Below, piece by piece: positions 1 through 7,718 of a DNA stretch of 64,000 nt. The stretch covers positions 2,232,001 through 2,296,000 of the forward strand of contig NZ_CP085253.1 in NCBI RefSeq assembly GCF_044872765.1, read 5' to 3'. The position numbers and the translations under genes are program-made. How positions within the stretch are numbered: position 1 is the stretch's first letter; every line of letters begins with the position of its first letter. The stretch is from Micrococcus sp023147585 (GTDB taxonomy: Bacteria > Actinomycetota > Actinomycetes > Actinomycetales > Micrococcaceae). The notes beneath the pieces are model-generated. The model saw only the letters and a list, made by a program, of their open reading frames with translations. It was not told the origin of the DNA and did no database searches.

Positions 1-1094
1 CGCGGGTTGACCATCTCCGTCAGGTACGGCATCCGGTCCCACAGGATCGACATCATCAGCTGACGGTTGTAGCGCATGATGGGCGCCTGGCCGCCGATGA
101 TGTGGGGCGACTTGATCCAGGCCTTGCCGAAGTCCACCGGGAAGGTGCCCTCCTGCTCAGCCTTCGTCTCCGCGATCGGGTCCGGCCCGTAGATGCCGAT
201 GATGCCCGTGGCACCGCCCGGACGGGTGATGTCCAGGACCTGGTTCACAGCGGCGATGGGCTGCATCTCATCGGACGCGGAGCCCAGGCCGTGGGCCTCG
301 GAGCCGACGCAGTCCACCGCGCAGTCCACCATCGGCTCGCCGAGGATGTCGTTCACGGCGTCCTGCAGGTTCTCCGTGACGGAGAGGTCGATGGTCTCGC
401 AGCCGTGCTTGCGCACCAGCTCCAGCCGCGAGGCGTCCTGGTCGCCCACGATGATGCACGAGGCGCCCAGCAGCCGAGCGGCAGCCGCGGCGCACCGGCC
501 CACGGGGCCGGCACCGGCGATGTAGACGGTGGAGCCGGGCTTGGCGCCGGCCTCCACGAGGCCGTGGAACGCCGTGGGGAGGATGTCCGAGAGCACGGTC
601 AGATCCAGGATCTTCTCCATCGCCTGCTCCTGGTCCGGGAAGCGCAGCAGCTGGAAGTCGGCGTACGGCACGAACAGGTACTCGGCCTGTCCGCCCTGGA
701 AGCCGCCCAGATTGAAGCCGTAGGCGGCGGCCGCCTGCTCCGGGTTGGCGGTCTCGCAGATCTCGGTCCGGCCGGCGCGGCAGTTGCGGCAGCGGCCGCA
801 GGCCACGTTGAACGGCACGGAGACGAGGTCGCCCTCCTTCAGGAACTGGACGTCGCTGCCGATCTCCAGCACCTGGCCGGTCATCTCGTGACCCAGCACC
901 ATGCCCTCGGGCGCGGGGAAGGACCCGCGGTAGATGTGCAGGTCGCTGCCGCAGATGTTGGTGGCGACGATCTTGAGGATGACGCCGTGCGGGGCGGCGG
1001 AGCCGTCAGGCATCTCCAGCTTGGGGAAGTCCAGCTCGTCGACGCGCACGTCCTTGATGCCGTGGAATGCCACGGCGCGGTTCTTGGTGGTCAT
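1..1094 (-). CDS. fdhA: Glutathione-independent formaldehyde dehydrogenase, 3' end cut by the window edge
   Basis: Zinc-dependent medium-chain alcohol dehydrogenase family enzyme that oxidises formaldehyde with NAD without glutathione. The 364 visible residues start at an ATG preceded by GAAAGG. Catalytic zinc ligands appear as Cys48 (NICGSDLH) and His69-Glu70 (GHE); a structural-zinc cluster is at Cys99, Cys102, Cys105 and Cys113. A Rossmann motif GAGPVG lies near residue 180. The family is about 400 residues long, so only about 35 C-terminal residues are missing, beyond base 1. The GHEMTGQV and YGFNLGGFQGGQAEY stretches are typical of the Pseudomonas putida-type enzyme rather than the glutathione- or mycothiol-dependent types. 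It lies downstream of the symporter on the same strand with a 221-base gap, so it probably has its own promoter. Confidence 0.9.
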   Translation of the reverse strand, partial: MTTKNRAVAFHGIKDVRVDELDFPKLEMPDGSAAPHGVILKIVATNICGSDLHIYRGSFPAPEGMVLGHEMTGQVLEIGSDVQFLKEGDLVSVPFNVACGRCRNCRAGRTEICETANPEQAAAAYGFNLGGFQGGQAEYLFVPYADFQLLRFPDQEQAMEKILDLTVLSDILPTAFHGLVEAGAKPGSTVYIAGAGPVGRCAAAAARLLGASCIIVGDQDASRLELVRKHGCETIDLSVTENLQDAVNDILGEPMVDCAVDCVGSEAHGLGSASDEMQPIAAVNQVLDITRPGGATGIIGIYGPDPIAETKAEQEGTFPVDFGKAWIKSPHIIGGQAPIMRYNRQLMMSILWDRMPYLTEMVNP

Positions 1095-1225
1095 GGAAAC
1101 TGTTGCCTTTCTGTCTCCAGCGAGGCCCCAGGTGGGGCGAGAGACGGGGCGAACCCGAGGGGTAGTCCCAGTCCCGGGCTGTACGGACACACTAGGGGCC
1201 GGGGGGAGCCTGGGGGAAGGGTCGC

Positions 1226-1254
1226 CCGCCGCCACCCGCCGCCACCCGCCGCAC
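1226..1254. repeat. Short GCC/ACC-rich tandem repeat between symporter and fdhA
   Basis: A 10-base unit (GCCACCCGCC) is repeated twice, with partial flanking copies, in the 221-base gap between the symporter and fdhA. No terminator with a clear loop is visible in this gap. It is probably low-complexity slippage and of no evident function. Confidence 0.35.
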
Positions 1255-1315
1255 CGGTCACCTGGCCTCGGCCATCGTGTGGGCGTCGGAGGATCACGGG
1301 CCCCGGGAGCGTCGG

Positions 1316-2824
1316 TCAGACCTGCGCTCGGACCGCGGGGTCGACGCCGTGGCGGGAGCGCACCCGCCAGGCCTCGAGGACCGCGGGGTCGGTGGGCCGG
1401 GTCATCAGGCTGAGGAGGACGTACACGATGGCGGAGGCGGCCAGGCCGACGTAGATCGGCTCGTTCGCGAAGACGCCCTCGAAGGGCTCGGCCGCGTTCA
1501 GCTCGAGCCAGCCCATGGTGCCGAGGGTGCCCAGCGTCCCGACCACCATGGACCACAGGGCCGCCGTGCCGGTGCCGCGCTTCCATACGAGGCCGCCGAC
1601 GATCGCGACGAACAGGCCGCCCACGAGGATGTCGTACGCGATGGTCAGGGCCGCCACCACGTCCGGGACGACGATCGCCAGCCCCAGCACGACGGCGCCG
1701 AGCAGCAGCACCCAGCCGCGGTTCGAGGCGAGCTCCGCCGCGGTCTCCGTGGCCGCGTCCTCGGTGGTGGCGCCGTCCTCGGAGGCGGCGGCCTCGCCGC
1801 GGAGGATCGGGAGGATGTCGGTGCGCATCACGGTCGAGGCCGCGATGATCGCCCCCGATGCGGTGGACATCATGGCCGCGACGGCGGCCGCCAGGGCCAC
1901 GCCACCGACGCCGACGGGCGGCAGGTTCTGGGCGACCCACGCGAACACGTCGTCCGTGGTGGCGATGTCCGCGGTCACCGTGCGGGCGGCCATGCCGATC
2001 AGCGCGCCGGCGACGCCGTACACGATGCAGTACAGCCCCGCGGTGGCGCCGCCGATCTGGGCCACGCGCGGGGAGCGGGCCGTGAAGACGCGCTGCCAGA
2101 CGTCCTGGCCGATCAGCAGGCCGAGGGTGTAGACCACGAAGTAGGTGACGATCGACTGCACGCCGATCCCGTCCCAGCTGAAGAACTCGGCGCCCAGGCG
2201 CTCCTGCATGGCGCTCCAGCCGCCGGCGTTGGCCAAGGAGAGGGGGAGCATGAGGGCGAACATGCCGATGGTCATGATGAGGAACTGCGCCATGTCCGCC
2301 AGGGTGATGGACCACATGCCGCCGAGCACGGAGTAGGCCAGCACGATGCCGCCGCCCACCAGGACGGACAGCCAGCGGTCCCAGCCGAAGAGCACCACGA
2401 AGATCGACGCGTAGGCGCCGGTGGAGGTGGCGGCGAGCATGAGCGTGTACGCGAGCATCACGAAGGAGGAGGCGTGGGAGGCCCCGCCGCGGCCGTACCG
2501 CAGGCGGAGCATCTGCGAGACGGTGTAGATCTTCAGGCGGGCGAGGATCGGGGCGAACGCCACCGACAGGATGAGCACGCCGACGCCGATGGCGGCCACG
2601 AGCCACGCACCGGAGAGCCCGAACTGGTACCCCAGGCCGACGCCGCCCACGGTGGCGGCGCCGCCGAGCACCGCGGCGGCCATGGTGCCGGTGAACAGCG
2701 CCGGCCCGAGGCGACGGCCCGCCACGAGGTAGTCCTCCGCGCTGGCTGCGCGGGTCTTGCCCCACCAGCCGAAGGCGAGCATGCCGACCAGGTAGACGGC
2801 GACGATGGTCAGGTTGATGGTCAC
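1316..2824 (-). CDS. Sodium:solute symporter family (SSS) transporter
   Basis: Predicted secondary transporter of the SSS family (LeuT fold), importing an organic solute with sodium. It has 502 residues, normal for the family, with about 13 hydrophobic segments starting at residue 5. The family-typical early segment (AEDYLVAGRRLGPA, then GTMAAAVLGGAATVGG) is intact. The start is a GTG at 2824; no better ATG exists upstream. It is divergent from the XRE-cupin regulator at 3008, and the operator-like palindrome at 2938-2958 lies between them, suggesting shared control. By context the substrate may be a guanidino compound, polyamine or amino acid related to the neighbouring ureohydrolase. That is inference; the sequence alone does not identify the solute. 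Confidence 0.85.
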   Translation of the reverse strand: MTINLTIVAVYLVGMLAFGWWGKTRAASAEDYLVAGRRLGPALFTGTMAAAVLGGAATVGGVGLGYQFGLSGAWLVAAIGVGVLILSVAFAPILARLKIYTVSQMLRLRYGRGGASHASSFVMLAYTLMLAATSTGAYASIFVVLFGWDRWLSVLVGGGIVLAYSVLGGMWSITLADMAQFLIMTIGMFALMLPLSLANAGGWSAMQERLGAEFFSWDGIGVQSIVTYFVVYTLGLLIGQDVWQRVFTARSPRVAQIGGATAGLYCIVYGVAGALIGMAARTVTADIATTDDVFAWVAQNLPPVGVGGVALAAAVAAMMSTASGAIIAASTVMRTDILPILRGEAAASEDGATTEDAATETAAELASNRGWVLLLGAVVLGLAIVVPDVVAALTIAYDILVGGLFVAIVGGLVWKRGTGTAALWSMVVGTLGTLGTMGWLELNAAEPFEGVFANEPIYVGLAASAIVYVLLSLMTRPTDPAVLEAWRVRSRHGVDPAVRAQV

Positions 2825-2937
2825 GGGTGGTCCTTGGGGCGAGGGGATCCACGGCGCCGGGGATGCGGAGGCGCTGTGGGCGAGCGGGGCGCGGCCAGCG
2901 TGTTGCCGATCACACGATCAGGGTCTACGGTAAACAT

Positions 2938-2958
2938 ATGTTGTCCATCGGGCAACAT
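2938..2958. promoter_or_regulatory. Operator-like palindrome between symporter and XRE-cupin genes
   Basis: A 21-base imperfect palindrome, ATGTTGTCC-ATC-GGGCAACAT, has 9-base arms matching at 8 positions. A further half-site, TGTTGCC, lies at 2901-2907. Its place in the divergent intergenic region, next to a helix-turn-helix regulator gene, makes it the best candidate binding site for that regulator. Binding is inferred, not shown. Confidence 0.6.
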
Positions 2959-3007
2959 GCCGTCCAGGATGACATCGCGACGTCGCCCGACGCGAGGAAG
3001 GAGCGCG

Positions 3008-3577
3008 ATGAAGGCCCTCCCGCTCGAGACCGCACCGGCCCAGGCCTTGATCGGTCGTCGGCTGCGCGCGCTGCGCGAGGCGCGGCGGCTCACCGTGGCG
3101 CAGCTGGCCGAGGCGGCCGGGGTCAGCAAAGGTTTCCTCTCCCGCCTCGAGCGAGACCTGACGAGCCCGTCCGTCAACACGCTCGTCACCCTGTGCCAGG
3201 TGCTCGGCGCGAGCCCGGGCGACGTCCTGGACGCGCCCGAGGTGACGGTCGTGCGCCTCGCCGACGCGCCCGCCATCAGCCTCGGCGGTGAGGGCATCCG
3301 CGAGCGCCTGATCACCCCGCGCGGCAACCGCGACCTGCAGATCCTACGCGCGGAGATCGCGCCGCACGGCCGCGGTGAGACGGAGCTGTACACCGTGGAC
3401 TGCCGCGTGGAGGCGGTGCACGTCGTCACCGGCCGCCTCGAGCTGCGGACCACCGAGGCCGTGCACCTGCTGGAGGAGGGGGACACCGTCACCTTCCCCG
3501 GCCGCGAGCCCCACTCGTGGACCAATCCGGACGGCCACCCCGCCGTCGTGCTGTGGACCCTCGTGGGCCACGCCTGA
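3008..3577 (+). CDS. XRE-family regulator with C-terminal cupin domain
   Basis: A 189-residue transcription factor. Residues about 15-70 form a helix-turn-helix (LRALREARRLTVAQLAEAAG, then SKGFLSRLERDLTSPSVNTL). Residues about 115-185 form a small cupin barrel (FPGREPHSW near the end) that probably senses a small molecule. The ATG start follows a strong GGAAGGAG site at 2996-3003. It is the first gene of a rightward cluster with the ureohydrolase and the ThDP enzyme, and is divergent from the symporter. XRE-cupin regulators of the PuuR/SutR type commonly control local amine, amino acid or sulfur catabolism. The palindrome at 2938-2958 is the likely operator, implying autoregulation. Confidence 0.88.
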   Translation: MKALPLETAPAQALIGRRLRALREARRLTVAQLAEAAGVSKGFLSRLERDLTSPSVNTLVTLCQVLGASPGDVLDAPEVTVVRLADAPAISLGGEGIRERLITPRGNRDLQILRAEIAPHGRGETELYTVDCRVEAVHVVTGRLELRTTEAVHLLEEGDTVTFPGREPHSWTNPDGHPAVVLWTLVGHA

Positions 3578-3656
3578 ACCCGTGCGGCGCGCCCGCACCT
3601 GACAGGCCCCACCGACCAGACCGCACCGAACTGAACCACCCAGAGAGGACATCCAG

Positions 3657-4673
3657 ATGCTCGAGATCCCCCGCGTCGAGGACAACGGCCGCATCGGCCC
3701 CGTGAACTCCGCCCTCGTGCCCCGCTACGGCGGCGCCCCCACCTACGCCCTGCTGCCCCGCCTGGACGAGGCCGCGGCCGCCGGCGTCGCCCCGGAGATC
3801 AAGGTCGTCGGCGTGCCGTTCGACGCCGGCGTCTCCTACCGCCCTGGCGCGCGCTTCGGGTCCGGCCACGTGCGTCAGTCCTCGCGGCTGCTGCGCCCGT
3901 ACAACCCCGCCACGGGCACCTCGCCCTTCGCGCAGGCCCAGGTGGTGGACGCCGGGGACATGGCGGTGAACCCGTTCACCATCGGCGAGGCCATCGAGGC
4001 GATCCAGCAGGACGCGATGGACCTCACCGAGGACGGCGCCTCGCTTATGACCATCGGCGGCGACCACACCATCGCCCTGCCGCTGCTGCGTGCCGCCTCC
4101 GCCCGCGCGGGTGAGCCCGTGGCCCTGCTGCACTTCGACGCCCACCTGGACACGTGGGACACCTACTTCGGCGCCGAGTACACCCACGGCACCCCCTTCC
4201 GCCGCGCCGTGGAGGAGGGCATCCTGGACACGGAGGCCATCTCCCACGTCGGCACCCGCGGTCCCCTGTACGGCAAGAAGGACCTCGACGACGACCACCG
4301 CATGGGCTTCGGCATCGTCACCTCCTCGGACGTGTTCCGCAAGGGCGTGGACGAGATCGTGGACCAGCTGCGCACCCGCATCGGCGACCGCCCGCTGTAC
4401 ATCTCCGTGGACATCGACGTCCTCGATCCGGCCCACGCACCCGGCACCGGCACCCCCGAGGCCGGCGGCCTCACCAGCCGCGAGCTGCTGGAGATCCTCC
4501 GCGGCCTGCGCGGCCTGGACATCGTCGGCGCCGACCTCGTGGAGGTCGCCCCGGCCTACGACCACGCCGAGCTGACCGGCGTCGCCGCCTCGCACGTGGC
4601 CTACGACCTGGTGTCCCTCATGGCCGACCGCCGCGCCCAGCGCGCGGCCGCCGGGGTCGGGGCGTCCGCGTGA
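3657..4673 (+). CDS. speB: Agmatinase-family ureohydrolase (agmatinase or guanidinobutyrase)
   Basis: Binuclear manganese ureohydrolase of 338 residues that splits urea from a guanidino substrate. All metal ligands are present: His137 in GGDHT, Asp161/His163/Asp165 in DAHLD, and Asp252/Asp254 in SVDIDVLDPAHAPGTG. The ATG start follows AGAGAGGA at 3642-3649. Its stop overlaps the GTG start of the ThDP enzyme by 4 bases, so the two are translationally coupled. Agmatinase (agmatine to putrescine) is the default family name. Coupling to a decarboxylase-like ThDP enzyme instead suggests 4-guanidinobutyrase, as in the arginine transaminase route. The sequence alone does not decide between these, and the gene symbol reflects the family only. 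Confidence 0.85.
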   Translation: MLEIPRVEDNGRIGPVNSALVPRYGGAPTYALLPRLDEAAAAGVAPEIKVVGVPFDAGVSYRPGARFGSGHVRQSSRLLRPYNPATGTSPFAQAQVVDAGDMAVNPFTIGEAIEAIQQDAMDLTEDGASLMTIGGDHTIALPLLRAASARAGEPVALLHFDAHLDTWDTYFGAEYTHGTPFRRAVEEGILDTEAISHVGTRGPLYGKKDLDDDHRMGFGIVTSSDVFRKGVDEIVDQLRTRIGDRPLYISVDIDVLDPAHAPGTGTPEAGGLTSRELLEILRGLRGLDIVGADLVEVAPAYDHAELTGVAASHVAYDLVSLMADRRAQRAAAGVGASA

Positions 4674-6436
4674 GCGCGCAGCACGCCTCCGCCCCGCACG
4701 AGGCCGCGGACATGGCGGCTGCTGCCGAGCACGCCGGCGGCGAGACGCCGGTGCGCAACGGCGGCGACCTGGCCGTGGAGACCCTGCACGCGCTCGGCGC
4801 CAGGACCGTGTTCGGCATCCCGGGCCAGCACGCGCTCGGGCTGTTCGACGCGCTCTCCCGCTCGCCGCTGGAGTTCGTCTCGAACCGCGTGGAGAACAAC
4901 GCGGCCTTCGCGGCGGACGGGTACGCCCGCGCCACCGGCGAGGTCGGCGTGCTGTTCCTCTCCACGGGCCCGGGCGCGCTGACGTCCCTGGCCGGTCTCC
5001 AGGAGGCCTACGCCACGGGCGTGCCCATGCTCGTCATCGCCTCCCAGATCCCGCTCTCGGGACTCGGGGCGCGCCGCAAGGGGATGCTGCACCAGCTGGA
5101 CGACCAGAAGGCCTCCGCGAAGAACGTCACCAAGGCCCAGTTCACGGTGCACCACGCCTCCGGCATCCCCTCGGCCATCCAGGACGCGTGGGCGGACGCC
5201 GTCACCGTGCCCCAGGGCCCCGTGTGGGTGGAGATCCCGCAGGACGTGCTGCTCGGGGAGGTCATGGTGCCGCCCGTGCAGGACGCGCTCGCGGTGCCCT
5301 ATGACCACCCGCCGCGCGCCGAGCTCGTGGACGAGTCCGTGCGCTGGCTGAAGGACGCCTCCCGCGTGGCGATCGCGGCCGGCGGCGGTGTGCGCCGCTC
5401 CGGCCGCGCCGCCATGGAGTCCCTCAAGGACGTCGCGGAGCTGCTGCAGGCCCCCGTGGTCTGCTCTCCCGGCGGCAACACGGCCTTCCCGTGGGAGCAC
5501 CCGCTCTCCCTGGGCGGATGGGTCGAGGACCGCGTCGTCACGGACCTGCTCGAGGACGCCGAGGTGCTCCTCGTGGTCGGCTCCGCGCTCGGCGAGGTCA
5601 CGTCCAACTACTTCACGCTCGAGCCCCGCGGCCGCCTCATCCAGGTGGACGCGGAGCCGCGCGTGCTGGAGACGAACCACCCCACGCTCGGCGTCCGCGC
5701 CGACGCCGGCCAGATGCTCGCCATGCTCGCCGACGCCCTCCGCGAGGCCGGCGTCACCCGCGCCCAGCGGGAGGCGGGCTGGCACGGCCGGGCCGCGGCC
5801 GACGTCGTGGCCGAGACCAACGCCCGGGTCATCGCCCGCCTCGACGCGCAGGACCTCGGCCGGGAGCGCCGCCTCATGGCGGACATCCGCGCCGCGGTCC
5901 CGGCGGGCATGCAGACCTACTGGGACATGACCATCGCCGCGTACTGGGGCTGGAACTGCTGGGACGCGCAGGACGGCGAGTTCCACTCGGCGCAGGGCGC
6001 CGGCGGCCTCGGCTACGGCTTCCCCGCGGCGTTCGGCGGCGCGCTGGGCCTGGCCCACCTCGGCCGGACCGGCATCGACGGGCGCGTGCTCGCCGTGGCC
6101 GGCGACGGCTCGGCCATGTACTCCATCGCCGAGCTCGCGGCGGCGAAGCAGCACGATGCGGCGGTCACGTGGCTGATCGTCGACGACGGCGGCTACGGCA
6201 TCCTCCGCGAGTACATGGAGGGTGCGTTCGGCAAGGCCACCGCCACCGAGCTCGACCGGCCGGACTTCCAGCGGCTCGCGGAGTCGTTCGGGGTCCCGGC
6301 CGAGACGGTGACGGTCGAGGATGTGCGGGGCGCGCTCGAGAGAGCGTTCCAGGCCGAGGGGCCGAACGTCGTCGTGGTGCAGACGCGCCTGGCGATGTGG
6401 GCGCCGAGCCACCTGGGGGAGGCCCCGGAGGTCTGA
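4670..6436 (+). CDS. Thiamine diphosphate-dependent enzyme, acetolactate synthase/decarboxylase superfamily
   Basis: A 588-residue enzyme with the three-domain layout of the acetolactate synthase/benzoylformate decarboxylase superfamily. The N-terminal pyrimidine-binding domain has the conserved Glu75 (RVENNAAFAADGYARATG). The C-terminal pyrophosphate domain has GDGS at 478-481. The motif that normally ends in Asn-Asn ends here in Asp505-Asp506 (IVDDGGYG), so Asp replaces the usual metal-binding Asn. A GTG start at 4670 overlaps the ureohydrolase stop by 4 bases; a later ATG at 4712 is possible but lacks this coupling. Context suggests a 2-oxo acid decarboxylase, possibly acting on 5-guanidino-2-oxopentanoate (AruI-like). 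Substrate is inference. Confidence 0.78.
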   Translation: MSAQHASAPHEAADMAAAAEHAGGETPVRNGGDLAVETLHALGARTVFGIPGQHALGLFDALSRSPLEFVSNRVENNAAFAADGYARATGEVGVLFLSTGPGALTSLAGLQEAYATGVPMLVIASQIPLSGLGARRKGMLHQLDDQKASAKNVTKAQFTVHHASGIPSAIQDAWADAVTVPQGPVWVEIPQDVLLGEVMVPPVQDALAVPYDHPPRAELVDESVRWLKDASRVAIAAGGGVRRSGRAAMESLKDVAELLQAPVVCSPGGNTAFPWEHPLSLGGWVEDRVVTDLLEDAEVLLVVGSALGEVTSNYFTLEPRGRLIQVDAEPRVLETNHPTLGVRADAGQMLAMLADALREAGVTRAQREAGWHGRAAADVVAETNARVIARLDAQDLGRERRLMADIRAAVPAGMQTYWDMTIAAYWGWNCWDAQDGEFHSAQGAGGLGYGFPAAFGGALGLAHLGRTGIDGRVLAVAGDGSAMYSIAELAAAKQHDAAVTWLIVDDGGYGILREYMEGAFGKATATELDRPDFQRLAESFGVPAETVTVEDVRGALERAFQAEGPNVVVVQTRLAMWAPSHLGEAPEV

Positions 6437-7103
6437 TCCGCCCCCGGCGGAGCACACGTGGTTCGTGTTGAACCGGCGGATCATCGGCAAGGAGTTCGCG
6501 CTCTCCGGGTCCGAGCAGAACCCGGACCTCACCGGGCGCTCGGTCCGCGCCGTACTCGGCCGGGCCACCCAGGACGTGCCCGATCCCGTGCAGGCCTTCC
6601 TCGACCGTGGTGAGGACTTCGTCCAGGCCGACTCACTGGACGGGCTCGTCACCGCGATGAACGCCCTGGTCGAGCCCAACGGCGGCCCGCGCGTGGACGA
6701 GGCGGCGGTGCGGGCCGCCGTCGCCGAGCACGAGGCCGGGGCCGAGCGCCCCGGCACGGACCGCCAGGTGGACGCCGTGCGCGGCGCACGCCGCTACCTC
6801 GGCGACCGCCTCATCCGCACGGTCGCCCCGCATCGGCTCACCGATCCGAAGGCGGGGCCGCTCATCGCGGTGCGCCTGCGCACGCTGACCCGCAAGACCC
6901 TCGGCGGGCTGCACACGGACCTGCAGGGGCGGGTGCTGGACGCCGGCGCCGCCGTGATCCCGGGTCTCTACGCGGCGGGCGAGGCGGCCGGCTTCGGCGG
7001 GGGCGGCATGCACGGGCACCGCGCGCTCGAGGGAACATTCCTCGGCGGGTGCCTCTTCAGCGGCCGCACGGCCGGGCGGGCCGCCGCGGCCGAGACGGCC
7101 TGA
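6437..7103 (+). pseudogene. C-terminal remnant of an FAD-binding dehydrogenase (KstD/flavoprotein family)
   Basis: About 220 residues in one open frame resemble the C-terminal part of large FAD-binding dehydrogenases of about 550 residues. It begins abruptly with WFVLNRRIIGKEFALSG just after the ThDP gene stop and ends with the FAD-binding segment GLYAAGEAAGFGGGGMHGHR and GTFLGGCLFSGRTAG. The N-terminal Rossmann FAD motif (GxGxxG) and about 300 residues are absent from this window upstream, and there is no good start codon or ribosome site. This looks like a truncated gene whose 5' part was lost by deletion up to the end of the ThDP gene. The surviving frame has no stop codons, so decay may be recent. 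Confidence 0.75.
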
Positions 7104-7652
7104 TCAGTCCGTGCGGTGCGCGTCGATGCCGGCCGCGCCGTCGTCGTCGGTGCGCTCGGGGTGCTTCCCGAACGTGAAGTGGCGGCCGCTCAGGCGGGTG
7201 ACGTCCACGCGGACGTAGTAGTCCTTCAGTGTGGGCACCCACGGCGTGATGCCGAGCGCCTCGGCCTCGGTCACCTCCGCCTCCGTCTCGAGGCGGCGCG
7301 CGGTGCCGCGGGCGAGCACGGACCACGCCTGGTCGGCCAGGATGCCGTCCGCCTGCACCACCACGTTGGGGTTGACGGCGAGCTCCGCCAGCTTCGAGCC
7401 GGGGGCCGTGCGGAAGTACACGCCGCCGTCGTGGACGCGCACGTTCACGGGCACGATGTCCGGCTCGCCGTTCACGGCCAGGCCGAGGCGCGCGTGGCGG
7501 GTGTGCCCGAGGAGCCTCCACGACTGCTCGTCGGTCAGGGTGAGCACGGGCTCGCCGTCGGCGTGCGGGAACATCAGCCCGTCGCCGGGGCGCGCCGCGG
7601 GGTCGAGGCGCTGCATCGGGGGAGCGGTGGGGTCCTGGTGGCGATCGGTCAT
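7104..7652 (-). CDS. PPOX-family (pyridoxamine 5'-phosphate oxidase-like) split-barrel protein
   Basis: A 182-residue protein with the split-barrel flavin- or F420-binding fold. Visible hallmarks are SWRLLGHTRHARLGL, DIVPVNVRVHDGGVYFRTAPG and VVVQADG in the first 130 residues. The member resembles the Pyridox_ox_2 class, whose substrates are mostly unknown; it is not a clear PdxH. The ATG at 7652 has an excellent GAGGAGG site 7 bases upstream. A GTG at 7706, just after the -10 hexamer at 7713-7718, would add 18 residues as a leaderless start. Located just downstream of the monophosphatase gene on the same strand. Confidence 0.75.
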   Translation of the reverse strand: MTDRHQDPTAPPMQRLDPAARPGDGLMFPHADGEPVLTLTDEQSWRLLGHTRHARLGLAVNGEPDIVPVNVRVHDGGVYFRTAPGSKLAELAVNPNVVVQADGILADQAWSVLARGTARRLETEAEVTEAEALGITPWVPTLKDYYVRVDVTRLSGRHFTFGKHPERTDDDGAAGIDAHRTD

Positions 7653-7712
7653 CACGGCCTCCTCGGGGGGTGAGAGGACGGCGCCACGGGATGCGACGCC
7701 GGTCACGTCTCC

Positions 7713-7718
7713 ACTCTA
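7713..7718 (-). promoter_or_regulatory. -10 hexamer (TAGAGT) for the PPOX-family gene
   Basis: TAGAGT on the minus strand lies 6 bases before a GTG at 7706 and 60 bases before the ATG with ribosome site at 7652. It overlaps the end of the monophosphatase gene. It may give a short leader, or a leaderless longer product. Confidence 0.4.

Noticed and set aside
1229..1256. CRISPR-like short repeats in the symporter-fdhA gap
   Set aside because: Units are 10 bases with no spacers; it is low-complexity GC-rich sequence.
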